A stretch of 64,000 bases of DNA from Diprion similis (lineage: Eukaryota > Arthropoda > Insecta > Hymenoptera > Diprionidae), in the NCBI RefSeq assembly GCF_021155765.1, contig NC_060106.1, positions 4,967,501 through 5,031,500 on the forward strand, written 5' to 3'. The notes under the pieces were generated by a model, which was not told where the DNA came from, did not search any database, and was given only the letters and a program-made list of their open reading frames with translations. Both the position numbers and the translations under genes were made by a program. Of the stretch, positions 13,173 through 31,100 are shown in pieces. Position 1 is the stretch's first letter; each line of letters opens with the position of its first letter.

Positions 13173-15769
13173 ATCGGCCAGTTATACTAATCGTTGAATA
13201 ATTTATAGAACTGCTAGAATTTAATTTATTAAAGAAATACAAAATTCAGGCAAGTTTGTGGTTTATTTTCTATAACCACAAACTCTTTTGAATGTGCCAT
13301 CATGTAGACTGTGCAAAAGCATTTTGATACAAGACTGGAAATTGTCTACCACTTCGCTTATATATCTATAAGAAGGTCATGCATATAAGCATTGAATTTT
13401 AAGAAGACGTGACGAATTTCATGTGAAATAATTTTGAAATACAATCTCGACCCGTTTCATTTTCGATCAACGACTTACGAGTATGTAGCTTGTACTACAG
13501 GCGATACTGTATCAGGACGCAAAGTTCCAATTAATCTGCACTGCAGAACTGCGTCTTGCATACGTTGGAAAGATCAAAGTATCACGTGTTTTATCAGTCG
13601 CAATGTTCTCATTCTATCCGACAATGAGACGGCGAGCTATAAATGCTAATTAATTTTTTTGTACTGTGCACAATATAATTATTTGGTCTCGTTTAAAATC
13701 CAAGCTGGTTTATTTTCGAAGGAGCTTACAGATGACTTTTTATATGGCTGTTATGTTGAATTTATAATGAAAATATATATGGCATCAAATGTTTTTGAAA
13801 TACTTAATAGGCAATATTTTTAGTAGACTTCAAATAAAATGTAATAAAATAAAACTTTGTATTTCCGATACTTTTGAAACGAAATGTTTGCTGTTAAATA
13901 ATAATGGGTGAGTATCTAAAAGATATATTATATGAAATGCGTCTGAAATACTTCAAGAAATCTTTCAAATAAAACGTTTTTGCAGACCCTGACCTATTTA
14001 AAAAACACCACTTATTGGTATTACAGTGAGCAAGTGAATAAATAAGAGCAATCTTCGAATATTTTCACCTTTGCAAACAATTGTTTACAAATATTTTACC
14101 TAGCCTATCGCAACGTTGAGAATATTGCAAATATTATTATTGGTTATGAATTTAAAAAAAAAATCATGGGTATAACGAAAAAAAATCAAATTCATAAGTG
14201 TATCATAAGAATACCACGATAAAGCAGTAAAACGTAATGTGCTTTTTGTATGCGAATGTGAATCCATGCGTTATGCAACTATTTTGTGAAATATAAGAAG
14301 AAGAAAAAACAAAAAACAGTAACCATATTCTGTCCTGCTAAACAAAAATAAGAATTGGACGATTAGGATATGCCAAATGAAAAAAAAAGATTCTTCATAC
14401 ACACATCAAAATTTTGTATATCTCATTCAAATATGAGCTTTTAATATTGATATTTAGAGATGCCTATTTTATTTTATTAATTTTCTGTTTAAATAACACG
14501 TAAAGAATATTGGAAAAATTTTGAATTTTTTTTTCTTGTATACGGCTTGAGTTATAAACTATCTAAATACAAATTCTTATATGAAATTTCACGTTCTATG
14601 AAAAAGTAGTGAGATAGAATTTTGCCAAACAACTCAAATTATCTTCTGATTTTAATCGAATGGAAAATTGCGTTCAGGAACCTCTAAATATTAATATTAA
14701 GGGCTAAAATTAAAACAGGTGTTTCATTTCTTCTTCCTGCAACTATTGAACATGTGACTTTGAAAAAAAACATCGTTTGTTTCTATCACTTTAATATACA
14801 GGGTGTCCCAGACTAAAGTGCAAAAATTGATGTGTATGATCTGCTGAAATAATTGTGTTAAAAACTAACAGTATCAAATCTTGACGCGTAATACAAATAG
14901 ACAGACAGATATGAAGCAGCAACGTACATGTATTATAAATCTTCTAGAAACACTAACAATAACCTCATCATCAATCCCGTGCATGCGATTATATAACGGT
15001 TGAGAATACTTTATCACCTATTGCGAAAATCCACCGAAAAAGTGAGACTCACCCAGAATCGAATTAAGCACAGACAAAAATATTGGTATCCAAGGTTGCG
15101 TGCACTCTACGTGACCTTTGGAACTCAGATTTCCACATAGCTTTGAATATAATCAGTTTGGGATTCTCTTCGATATGAAAAGCAGCTCAGCTATTTTGCG
15201 ACGCAATTAATATTTTCGTGCCAAGTGATGCACTCGACGAAAATATACTATATTCAATAGACACAGGTATATATTATATGCAATATATAGATTCCTTCTC
15301 TTCGACGAAGAGTCAGAAGCTTCTAGAATTCACGTCCAGTTGTGTTATTATATATTGTAAAATTGTAAATACAAAAATGCATGTCGACATCCTATATATC
15401 AATAGACGCGCTGATAAGCGGATCATAATTGGCACAAAAGTTGACAAAACTTTAATGTGTCAGTTATTTGATAACTCGTATGTTGGGCAATCATTTGATC
15501 GCGCGTGCCTGATGCTTCCCCATTGGTCAGAAATTAATGGTCGCAAGTCTGCCACGAGACACTCTTGATATGACCAAGTAATTAGCTATTCGTCGAGACG
15601 ATGCTCAATGCATGTTCGATTATGTATTTACATACACATATTTACTTTGCAGCAGATATATATATGACTTTGCGAATCCATGAATGATCCAGTTTACGGC
15701 GAGACCCAAGACCGTATACATTATACATTTAACAAAGTGAGACCAATTTCATAGCTACCAATATTCGAA
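13173..15769. other. CutC-allantoicase intergenic region
   Basis: About 2.6 kb of AT-rich DNA. ATTAAA at 13228 and AATAAA hexamers near 13830-13850 are possible CutC poly(A) signals. At 14800 there is a TACAGGGTGTCCCA motif of the kind often found at the ends of insect repeats. An open frame at 15218-15568 shows no recognisable domain and is probably chance. The allantoicase promoter must lie near 15550-15769. Confidence 0.5.
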
Positions 15770-19689
<3,920 letters not shown>

Positions 19690-22071
19690 TCATTGTTTTT
19701 ATATTCCTATTGAAAAAATTCTAACCCACGTGATACGTATGATGCATATTCCCAAGGTGCAGGTTACAGCTCTGGAATCAGAGATTCTAACCATGGTGAT
19801 TGGTGTTGAATTTTGCAATACGAAAAATTTCTTCGCTAATATTCGTAAGTCGTGATTCGTGGACTCTTTGACAACATTCATGTGCATTCATGACTATTAC
19901 AGTTAAGTGTAAATTCAAGGATTTCGAATTGATTCGTTTAGTTTTAGTCTTCATCTCACTCTCAGTATATGTTAGGTGCAATCTATTTACCTATTTCTAA
20001 ATCCCTCCGAATATTTGCGATAGTAAGATCCCACACAATCTATTGAATCTGCTTTGAATATTCAAAACGTCTGCATGTTCTGCGGAAAATAGATTTTGTA
20101 TGGAGTAAACGATATGTTCGTGGAATATTCAGATGAATATTAAAATTTTTTGAAAGTTATTTGGTAAACTTACGTTTATTCTTGTGATACAAATATATTT
20201 TACAAAATCGTGCGAATATTCCTTGAACATGTATAATTGTGAAAATTAAAATCCTTTGAAGTTTTTGTCACATATTTTTTCAATGTTACAAAAATCTTCT
20301 TCAAAAACTACATGAATATGCATGTGAAAATGTTTTGGCACTTTTATCAGTATTATAATCTTACTCTATTGAGTACAAGTGAATTTGAATAAGACAAAGT
20401 GATACATCACACAAAATTTATACACATGCAGATAATATATAAATATATACATGTATAAAAATCTAAAAGTCGAGAGATTTCCGAAGATCAAGATTTTCTG
20501 TAAAAGCCCCGAATATCTCGGGAATCCTGAGGTAATCGAGGCTTTTAGAGACTCCGGGATCGGGAAAAACCGATCAGATACAAATACGTCTAGAATTTGA
20601 ACGTTTATTCCCGATATTTCGCATACATACATATATATATACAGGTAGAAGCATCGTTTTGAATATTTAAACATAATATGTTAGAAGAGAGTTCTCTTGC
20701 TTATTTTTTTAATAAAAGTGTTCTCTATTCTACGTTTACAAATTATTATTTTAATACTGTAAAACGGCTCGTTAAATACCTTGAAAATCTATCAGATATT
20801 ACTAATCGTAAGACGCGTAGTATCTTTGCAAAACAAGTTATTGAGTGTTCGAAAAATATTATTGCGCTGCGTTTAGGGATATAAAGTGACGACATTTTCA
20901 TGTTCATCAATCATTCAAATTATTTTCCTGAGAGAAGAAAAACCGATTCGCAATACAATATAACGCTAATTTTAAGATGAATTCCTAGAAACGATTATAC
21001 ATATACTTTTGATCAACGCTGAATTTTCCTCTTTCGATGATCTTTAAATTTACGATTTATTTCGAGTGGGAATGAGCTTCTAGAATAAGGTTATCAAATA
21101 ATTTAACTCATAATTTACTTTAATCTGAATAAGAACTGTTTATTTAAAAAAAATTGGTTTAAGGTAGTTGCAGTAAACGTAATCATAAAAAAGAAAGAAA
21201 TGGTATTATTAGAAAAAAGGCAAAGCTTGGAGTTCAATAATTTGAGTTCATTTAAATGCGCACTTTGCACTTTGACTGTTTAAAGTCGAGTTTTTTCTTT
21301 CTTTCTATATCAGAGTAAATTAATTAATTTACTCTTTAAAAATTTATCAATTAATTTTCCGTAAATGTAGAAAATTAACTGCAACTCAGAGATCTGTTCT
21401 CTGTGAAATTTTAACAAAGACTGCGTCCATATCATAAAATATTTTCAACCTCAAAGCTTGTCTTAACGAATTGTCACTTGACGCCAAGCAATTTTGGCTC
21501 AAAGGCTATAAAACGCATCGTGAAAAAATTTTATCAGTTGATCTGCGATACCAACAGAACACCACGCGTTTAAAGGACTTTTGGTGTGCACGTGCAGTTC
21601 GTAAGCTTCTTTGAGTTAAGAATGTCGTTAAAATTATTTAATCTAAGGGCTTAAATAAATAAACAGATAAAGTTTCCTGCAAACGGATAAGAAAATAATA
21701 ATAACCGTATGTATATGTGTACACAGAAGTTTAGAGTAAAAATAAGAACGAGTGTGAGAATGGAATACAAAATCATAGTTATAAAAGTAGTAAATATGTA
21801 TAAAAAGAGTCGTTAAATAATTTCAATCCATAATATGAGGCAAATGATGCAAAATGAATCTACTATATATTTACAGCCATTAGGAATCGACGATGTGGCA
21901 ACTTCCTCTATGAATGTTAGATTTTTTTCGGTATACGTTTCACATATTTTACAAATTTAATAATTACGTTGTGTGCGACGAATTTAGTCTTAGTACAACA
22001 AATAAATAAAAAGCATGAAACGCTGTTATTGATTAAAGATTCGTTTCTAATTGTTGTTCCACTCGTTCTTA

Positions 22072-22664
22072 CGAATTTTTTTATAAATACGGATAGAGAA
22101 AATTCATTCAAACCTTTTGTAGATTATTTGAAATAATTTCAATAACATTCTGTAATTTTTTTATGCAAAAATATCGACAAACAAGCCGGTGACAAAGCTG
22201 TTTCAAGAACGTCTTTGAAAATTATCTGAAATCAAAGATCATTAAAATTTATTCAAAGTATCATCAAATCCTCCCCTCAACGTTCTCTGATTATTATTTT
22301 TTTCATTTTAAAATTGTTAGTGATCATTTAAAGTGAAAACTGCTATTTTTCACGAAAAATTCCGCCGTTTTGTAAGTGGAAAACCCCCTTAACGTAAAAA
22401 AAATTGTAAAACTTGTCATTGGGGGAAAGTATTGTATATGTAAAAAGTGTATACCAAGTTTGATGAAACGAATTGGTAACCTAGTTTCTAAATGGCAGTG
22501 AACACGGACTTTTAAAAAGTGCTATTGGAAAAACTTTGTGACTGACTTCTTTGCCGATATTTTTTTGCATAAAAAAAATTACAGAATTTTATTGAAATGA
22601 TACTTAATAATGTACAAAAAGTTTGAATGAATTTGCTCTATCCATATGTTAAAAAAAAATTCGC
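22072..22664. mobile_element. foldback / MITE-like element with about 135-bp inverted arms
   Basis: Left arm 22072-22205, right arm about 22528-22664. The left arm reads CGAATTTTTTTATAAATACGG, GATAGAGAAAATTCATTCAAAC, TTCTGTAATTTTTTTATGC, AAATATCGACAAACAAG and GTGACAAAG. The right arm in reverse complement gives the same order with small changes: GATAGAGCAAATTCATTCAAAC, TTCTGTAATTTTTTTTATGC, AAATATCGGCAAAGAAG and GTCACAAAG. The arms enclose about 320 bp of unrelated AT-rich sequence. No coding capacity or clear target-site duplication. Confidence 0.75.
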
Positions 22665-22690
22665 AAAAAAAGTGTTTTTTGTACGCTGAA

Positions 22691-22713
22691 CCCCCCCCCC
22701 CCCCCCCCCCCCC
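22691..22713. repeat. homopolymer C tract
   Basis: Twenty-three C in a row, 26 bp after the foldback element, followed by TTAACG. A shorter CCCCC TTAACG occurs inside the element at about 22384. Such a tract is unusual in this AT-rich DNA; its exact length may be a sequencing estimate. Confidence 0.85.
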
Positions 22714-23429
22714 TTAACGCGAGGCCTTGTTCAGGTGATACAAGTTTTACGAACAACAAAACAAAAAATAAAAATAAAAAAATGGATACTGATATGCGAC
22801 ATGAGACTGCATTGTATTCTGTCTGTGGCTCAAGAATGGAAATGTTCTGTGATGTGTATTTTATCATCATTCCCGGATTCAAGGCAATCTGTTTCGATTG
22901 TGTTAGAGACGGGTATACAAACGCTGTTAACGGCCAACGCGAAACTTGTTTCGACTCTAAATTACAAGGTAGTGATGCATGTCGGGTGTAGGAAAAAACC
23001 ACTGCTCATTCGGATCTTCGGATGAAGTCCGAGCTTGTCGAGACATTCTTCATCCGACATCTCATTTGTCGGTAAAAATATTTTTCCCAGACAACTCACA
23101 GTTAGCACAATTTTAAGAAAGACATTCACTGTATCATTTTCTAAACTGAGAGAAAAAAAAAAAAAAAAAAAAAATGCTTTGGTAAAGATTGTTAAATTTA
23201 TCTTCTTTATCGACATATGAAATATACAGCCAGAAAAGTAATCGTATATTGTGTTACTAGTGCGGAAAGTGAGTGATTTTTGATGAGTGTAAAATTTGCT
23301 GATGCGTTCAAACTTATATTTATATCCAAGTTAACATAAAGTACACATTCAAATTAATCGGAAGCAAAATTTCGCCTCTTTTTTTCTCGTCAAACGAACA
23401 AACGTATACGAAATATACGTAAGATTTCA

Positions 23430-23790
23430 TCTCGCTTCGGGATACGGTAATTCGGAGTTGAAGCGGTTCTACACACTTTCATCAATAGCGAACGCGGCGC
23501 ACACAATCCCATGAAAGTTTACTCTACACGGGGAAAAGCCGGAGGCTCTCCCAGGACAGGTTAAAGAATGAGGATACCGACTAGGCTGTAGGAACCCTGC
23601 TGGTGCCTCAACCAGACTCTCGATTCAGCGCCGGACGTTTCAGTTCGAGAAGAGCCTTCGGCCGAATCACATACTTGGCCCTTTATCAGGAGAGCCGTTT
23701 ACACAGTTTAAGGCTAAATATTCGTCTCCCGGTGAATTTGTCGATGTTGGTAGATTTAATCGCTCGACATCCGCTTAGTTCGAATTGTAA
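23430..23790 (+). promoter_or_regulatory. GC-richer block, candidate promoter / 5' UTR of the ABC transporter gene
   Basis: This block is visibly richer in G, C and CpG than its surroundings (for example GCGAACGCGGCGCACAC near 23490 and GCGCCGGACGTTTCAG near 23625, which has an initiator-like TTCAGTT). It lies 1.3-1.7 kb upstream of the proposed first coding exon at 25133. No coding match. A promoter or untranslated exon is an inference from composition and position only. Confidence 0.3.
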
Positions 23791-24899
23791 AAACGGTGAA
23801 TACCATTCTGTGGCAAAGGGTTGACACCTTTTCGAATTGCCAGTATACAACGAGACGACGACGCTGAGATAAGTCGAAGTCGCACGTTGACGAAAAAAAA
23901 TCTCGACCTCCAGGAGGATGTACCGATGTGTGTGAATCTGTTATTCAAATACAAAGAATGTCGTCGGTATGCTATTAACCAAGTATACAAAGTGGTATCA
24001 ACTTTTTGTCACAAGTTTAATTTGCACGACTTGATAAAAACACGTTCTAATCAAAGCTCACAAGTAAATAAATGATGTGTTTGCGTGATACGGAAATGTT
24101 AATCATTATTTATCGCTGTCCTTTCTGACACGTGGAGTAATTAGTTGAAGTAGCAATGTGGTATAGAACTATAAATATATTAGACTTGTTTATCGAAACT
24201 GCTGACTAAAATTCACTCTAGTTATCCAACGTAACCGGATTTCGTTTTAATTCTGACGATAATATATTGGTAGCTAGATTTAATTAAATAATGTTTTCGT
24301 CAAATGATATATATGCCCGGTGACACGTATCGTATAATGCGATCATTATTATTTTCCCTGACGGTAAATTAGTTTTTAGTTAGATTTGCATTTACCATCG
24401 GAGTGATTAAAGATTTAGGCTGTTGGGGTCAGCCATCGGCCATATGATACTGAAAATATATCAGCGATATTAGATTTTGGTTTATTAACTTTGTGAGAAT
24501 ACAAAAGACAAAATTTAAACTCTGATTGCGGAGTCGTTAAACTTATTTGTTGCTTCAAAGTTCAAGAAACTCTGTCTTGAAGTTGGGGTAATAAGATACA
24601 TACGACGCACTTTCTAATAACGTTAAAAAATCACTAATCTGCGTTGTTAACCGAAATAGCAACGGCTCGTCTTTCAATCTAATCACCTTTGTTCTCTGTA
24701 AATCTACCGATGAAATAATATTCATCGATCGACCAAATAGAATCTTGATATTTGAGCAAATGTACCGCAGAGATTTGAACGTCAATTGACCCTGGCTTAA
24801 TTGATTGAAAATGTTCTTAATAATTGATGTAATGTTGAACAAATTATACCCACAAGAATACGTGATATGGTTGTAGGTGGAGGTGGAGGTTTCATTTTA

Positions 24900-25132
24900 C
24901 TTGTATTTCAATGTGTAAACAAATTTGATAATTTCCACTCTAGTGACGTCGAGCGGTAAAGTCCCATTCGAAATTGTTGTGGCGAAAATGTGTGTGAAGA
25001 AGATAATCTGAGGCCAGATCATCGCGCAAAGTGTTACGTATCAAAGTTTGCTCGTATTTCGAAAGTACCTACATAATTTCGCGACAATTGTGCTCCGCAA
25101 AGAATCTCACAAAATATTAACAAAGTGATAAG
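24900..25132 (+). promoter_or_regulatory. presumed 5' UTR before the first ABC transporter coding exon
   Basis: Sequence leading into ATG 25133, with a favourable context (AAGATGA, A at -3). It is richer in G/C than flanking DNA (GACGTCGAGCGG near 24945). The transcript start cannot be fixed by eye. Confidence 0.3.
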
Positions 25133-28100
25133 ATGACTTCCCAGGATGAAACTCAAAGTGAAAGGATTAGAAGAATGTTCAGCTGGAGCGCCGGATTAAC
25201 AAGGTTAGTGCATGACAAAATTTCTATCTTTAACTATTTAACTAATGTTAGATTATTGAATCACTAGTACCTAAAATTATGTTCCCTCAAAGTGCCGGAG
25301 AAAAATTATAAACATAAACAAAGAAAGCTTTAGACGATATATGGTTATCAGATCTTTCTCAACTCTCACGCTGCTTTTGAGACCCAGACGTCGAAACCTG
25401 AAACCCTTGGGCCCTTCAAAGCGCCAATGGGCCCAACAGTCTTTAGTCTTTTAGCGATATTAACAAGTAAAGACGGTCACTCGGTTTGATATTATTTTTA
25501 ATCCCATTTCCAATAACTAAACTTCGAATCACAGTCTTCTTGGAACCAATGAAGCATTTTAAATAACGTGCCGGATGGAGATCTGAGATCATTAGAACAA
25601 TGAAAACTATTCCATTAGTCTGTCGCTTATAAACTCTGTCAACCAAGAATGTTTGTCTAAGAATACGCAGAGTTAGTAACTAGCATATGAATTCGCTTTG
25701 AATACATATTGCCGATTTATGCTGATTCCGTTTAGCATTATGTTATGACTCTCGGTACAAGTTATGGAATTGAACTGAGCTCATCCTCTGGATGTCAACC
25801 ACGTAGTTCCGCTATATCACATCACTTGCCATTTCCTGTTACACAGATTATTCGTCAATGTACTGTTACCTATATACACTCACAATCAGCGTTGGCGACG
25901 TTTTGTGTGAGGATTTGAAGAAGTTCACAACCTGATTTATACTTTCTGCGTGGGAAATACAAACCCTGAAAGGTCTTTCAAATTGAGAATTTCGAAGCTA
26001 GATGTGTCAGAAGAACACCCGAGTAATATTCTCGTTTCACTCTTATATTATAAAGTTTTGTCGTGAGGCCAGTGAATTTTGACGTACCTAAATCGAACTC
26101 TGGCTCGTTCGACGGCTGGAAATAATGAAATTAAAAAAATTTTCCGCAGGTTTTCAGATTTTCGTGATACGCATGCGCCCTGAGATTTCCGAAGTCGCCG
26201 TCCCTGGTTGTACTAGTTTAACGCTGTAATTTATGAACCGATAATTATAATTTAATGTGCTAATCACATGTCTTTGACGACTTGACAAATCGATCACAAA
26301 CCGACAGTTTCTCACCGAGTAAAGTTATTTCTATAATACGACTTTTCACTCTTTGTGTGAAGAAATAAGGAATATATTGATACTGATCGGTATGACGACG
26401 CGTTTTCGTGAAAATGGTTTATCGTGAAATGAAAAATTTGAAAAGTGTATAATTTATCAAATATTTGGGAAAAGCTAAAAACTCTTTTCTCTTTCCATCA
26501 CTCGTCACTCACTTTTTCTTCCTGTACTTCTCTGTCATGGCTCTTTCACTAGAGTTTAATGCGACCGCAACTAACTTGCACAGTTTTGTCGACTGTCGGT
26601 TGCCGGCTGTTCTTGGCTACTTTCTCGCGCGATATCACCCGAGTTCACCTGCATCCGTCATACCTGAGACAAGATTTAATATTTTTTAATTCGCACGTAT
26701 TCGAATGTGATAATTTTCCAACGGATTTGAATTGGAACGCGTAAAATTGGAGAATTTTTTATCGTGTTCAGAAAAATAAGTCGCATCGCTTCGCGTGTTT
26801 AATCGTTTGACCTAATTCCTTGACGTAATAAGTCCTGAATGAACTGTTTAAATTTTGTTAAAGATTCAAGAAGTGTGTTTAAATTGATAAAAGATACGGA
26901 AGTGTGTTCATCAAATATGTGAATACAGAATTCTTGCAAGCATTTCTCTTCGTGGTTGTGAACAAATTCGTTTCTACGGAGTAAAGACCCGGTTGCAAAA
27001 TATGGATATGGAGAAGTAACGTGTTATCTTGGCTTCTTGGAACAGTCGAAAGTTTGATGAAAGTATATTGGATTCTCGCCTTACTCTTCCCGTGTGAATG
27101 TAATACTTATCCGCATTTATCTATTTACTAATGTATTCGTAAACTAGGTAAAACATTACTTTGCGTTAAATTAAAATAAAAATAACGAAAAAATTAACGA
27201 GTGTATAAACAACTTCATCACTTATATAATTAATGGCAGTACGAGCTGGATGGTTTTAACAAAACCTGCAGAAGTACGCTGCGGATTTAATTATAGATCT
27301 TTCTGTTTGCTTGATCTTTATAATGACATCGATTAGCATCGCGCGTTACTGTAAATTGTAAAAATCGCATATTTCTCGACCAGTTTCTGATGCGTTTATT
27401 ACTATAATCAAATAAGAATGCATCGTTGATCGTCAGAGTGCAGAAATATATATTCGTAGTGACTTCCCTGTTTATTATTCTTCAATTATACCTACTGCGA
27501 ACTTATTAAGTTATACTTGATTTTAAAATTTTCCCAAACTCCGTAACTCGTTTATAAATAAATCGCATAATAATTCCGTGGCACGTTTATATTAGCGGTA
27601 ATATTCATTTCGCCTATGCCGGCATACCAAACGATTGTAAAACACGACAGTATACCGAATGAGATTGTAAAATAAGTTCTTAGCTGAACCGACAGGTGGC
27701 ATCATCGTGATTTCTTTTTCATATTACAAGGCGAACATGACAGAGTCACTCGCGGCATTGGAGAGTCCTTAATTGAAATATGATTTAAGGCAACGCGACG
27801 ATCGCGTCAGCTTTCACGCGACTATTAGCATGTATCTTTGACGATGACATTATACAGAGCGCGATTGCATCGAAAGTCTAAGAACGCGATTCACGGTCTT
27901 ACGTACTGCTTATAAACTCGTGAGCTATATTTTTCTGTACAAAATTCCCTGATGTACTGCGTATGAAATTCCTGTCCGAGGACATTCTCAAAAACACAAG
28001 AAAAAGACGAAAAAACACCTGCAACACGTTACGTGTGTATAAGGAAACCACGCACGCACTTATCTCAAGTTACGAGACATAAATCCGATCTTACTATATT

Positions 28101-31100
28101 ATTTATACTAATTGCTTCGGCGATTTCTTCCCGTCCTGGCAACATATTTCATTTTTCAATCAAACGGCAAATACAGGAATAGTTATAATTCCTAGGCGTG
28201 CATGGGATTCAAAAAATCAAGCAAATTCGTCTTTCATCTAGAGGCCAAAACGCTCTCGAAACGCTGTTTTATGCTGTCCGAACGAAATCATCTAGTAATT
28301 ATGTTATCAAAATTTTTTTTCTAAATTCTCGAAACAAAACGAGACGACAGAATGAGCCAAAATTAACTGGAATGAACGACTGGACGGTGGAAGATCCGCT
28401 ACAAAAAATTCGTCACACCTAGTACAGTCCAAACTGGGCAACTGGAAATTAAAGTTGTACGTAATCGAGGCATAGTTCGTAACCTTCAGAAGCCTCCGAA
28501 GAAATAGGTCATTCTGAAGCATTGACCTGATCCTCAAGACTTTCACTATACGGTTTGGCCCACGCCGTGCGCGCCTTTTGATTCGTACCAAATCTACCTA
28601 CGTCGTCGTCGTCGTCGTCGTCTACGACGATTTTTCTCCTAGAGAAGAGATAGGTGGACATGTATGCATAGTGGCTCCAATAGTGTCAGATAAAAGACAT
28701 CCGCGTTCCTCATTGTCGCGTCGTGGCCGAGAATATCCGACTAACTGAGACACTGTTAAACCGACCCAACGATGGTCCAACGGTGTTGCAAAAATGGACA
28801 AATACTTCACTTAGATTTGAGCTGTTAGGGTCTCGCAAACTCTTTATTCATCTTTTTATTTTCCAACAATTGCTAATTTCTCACGATCATCTCCACCATT
28901 CACATGCTGCGATGTGGGCTTCAGTGGCCTTGGTCTATGAAAACAGACCTCAACGTTATTCGCGGTGTTGCAAAAATGGACTAGTACTTCACTTAGATTG
29001 AGCTGGCAGAATCTCGCAAAAATTCTTTACTCTCGTTTTTTATTTCCCAACAATTCCAAATTTCTCACAATCATCTCCACCGCATTCACATGATGCGATG
29101 AGGGCTTCAGTGGTCTTGGTCTTTGAAAACAGACCGAAACGTCTGAATAACTTGACCAAAAAAAAAAAAATTGTCATTTGAATAAACGTCTGATAGAATT
29201 GACAAATAAAGAATTTATAGCGCTTTATTCTGTAGAAATGCATTTATACATAATTAGGACGTGACGTGTTGTTTATAGTCTGAAAGTAGGTACGATTCTC
29301 AAAAAAAGGCGGGATTTTATTGTCTGAAAATTAGATGCGGCGTGGATATAACGAAATGGCGCGTGTGTATTTACCATCGACGAAAGATTTTTTTCCTAAG
29401 AGAGTACAGACGCGTATTTACGTAACTCCGGACTGACCACTTTCTCACCGGATCTCCGTGTTCTCCTCCGTTTAAACACACGTCGCATGCGGTTCACTGA
29501 CGCCATTTTGTTCACCGGGATTCCCCTCTTTTCTTACCCTGCAGCTGATTGAGATCATATATTATGTGCCCATATCCTTGGGTGGGTATTAGCCAGTGTA
29601 ACACACTTACATAAAGAGACTGGTGTTTCTTCTTTTTCGTTCGTTCACATGAGGATATACTTACACTATAAACGGACAACTTTATACCGATTGGCATGAT
29701 ATTATACCTACGCACGCGGCATCATACTTTCGCTCGCATGATGCAGAATTGCGTCTGGTTAAATATCCGGCGGATGATAATGTCTGAAATCAGTTTAGTA
29801 AAGACATCGTCTATCATCCATTCAGAGATCAAATTAGATAACGCGTGTGAGAATCGGACGCCTAAATATATCACAAATTCCTACCTACGTCGGGTTTTGA
29901 AACCTATTCACATAAGCAAGACCGTCTGTACATAGGCTGTACAATCGTAATGAGCTTCCATTTCACAAGAACTCAATTTATTATTATATGGAAACTGTAC
30001 GTGCGTGCGTTACAGGATCGATTCTGCAATTCTTCAACTACGCATTTTCTCACCAAACTATAATCATCATTTCAAAGAGTTATTTACGTCTTTTCGAAGG
30101 ATTTTCGACTCGCTACATTTACACGTGGATAGAATTTCTAACAATATTTTCAACAGCTAAATTTTAGTTGTATCAGTATTCAGTCTGATGTTATACATAT
30201 TATATGTATTCGGATCCTTTTTTCATTTGTTTTCGACAAAGAATGTCATTTTTTCTCTCACTGAATACAAAATATTCAAGAAATCCATTCCTTTTGATGG
30301 TCGTCATTGTGAGAGAAGGAGATTAATGGTTAAAGTTTCAGTAAAAATTATTCGTACAAACGGCAAGAAGTCTCTTAATTTTATTTCATATTCCAGCTTC
30401 CACATGGCGGATCTTTTTTTAAATTTCTGAACCACGATTCTGTGTTGGAAGTAATCAGAGAAAATTGCAAGGAATAAAGCTTTCTATAAACTGCGGATAG
30501 TTAGTTTAATATCCTTTGAAATCCGACAATTTACTAATTCCATTTACATGTTTATTCACCTTTCAGAAAGTTTGTGATCACGCAAAGATTAAATTCCACC
30601 TGCAGAAGGTCAAGAAGTAGGTACTAAATTTAAAAAAAAAACGGGCAGTGAGTTGACAGCAATATGCGAATTCATCAGTAAAGTCATCTCAAATTTGAGA
30701 CACTTTGCATACACGCACTATTTTAACGACGAACAAATGTTAATGCACAATCTAATTCTAGCCTAAACCATTAAAGGGTTATGTGAGTATACAATAAAAA
30801 TTTTCCAACATCGATGTTTTTTTATTTTATTTTCGCAATGAACATATATTGAAGTACATACACAGAAAATATCTTGTCAATTCGGTAAATATTAACAACT
30901 CAATGTGTGTTGAAAAAAATTTTTTTTTACTACATGTAAAGTGCTTTTGAAACTTTAAACGCGTTTTTCTAAAAACTGTGTTTTTAAAGACGGTGAGCAA
31001 GATTTCTTGTGTGATGTTTTTTAGTAAGCAATTGAATGTTTTTTCGCACTGATAAATATTTTCCATTTTATAAACAATTTAAGGCTCCAATTTTTGTCAA

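Larger units (their letters stand above)
19690..23400. other. AT-rich intergenic DNA
   Basis: Allantoicase 3' UTR and intergenic sequence. Several short open frames but none with family motifs. Contains the foldback repeat at 22072-22664, a C23 tract at 22691-22713 and an A-run at 23152-23174. Confidence 0.5.

Noticed and set aside
15218..15568. 116-codon open frame upstream of allantoicase
   Set aside because: No domain, no splice links to 15770, and composition like surrounding non-coding DNA.
22649..23002. Minus-strand frame with a poly-glycine run
   Set aside because: The glycine run is just the C23 tract read on the other strand; a homopolymer artefact, not a protein.
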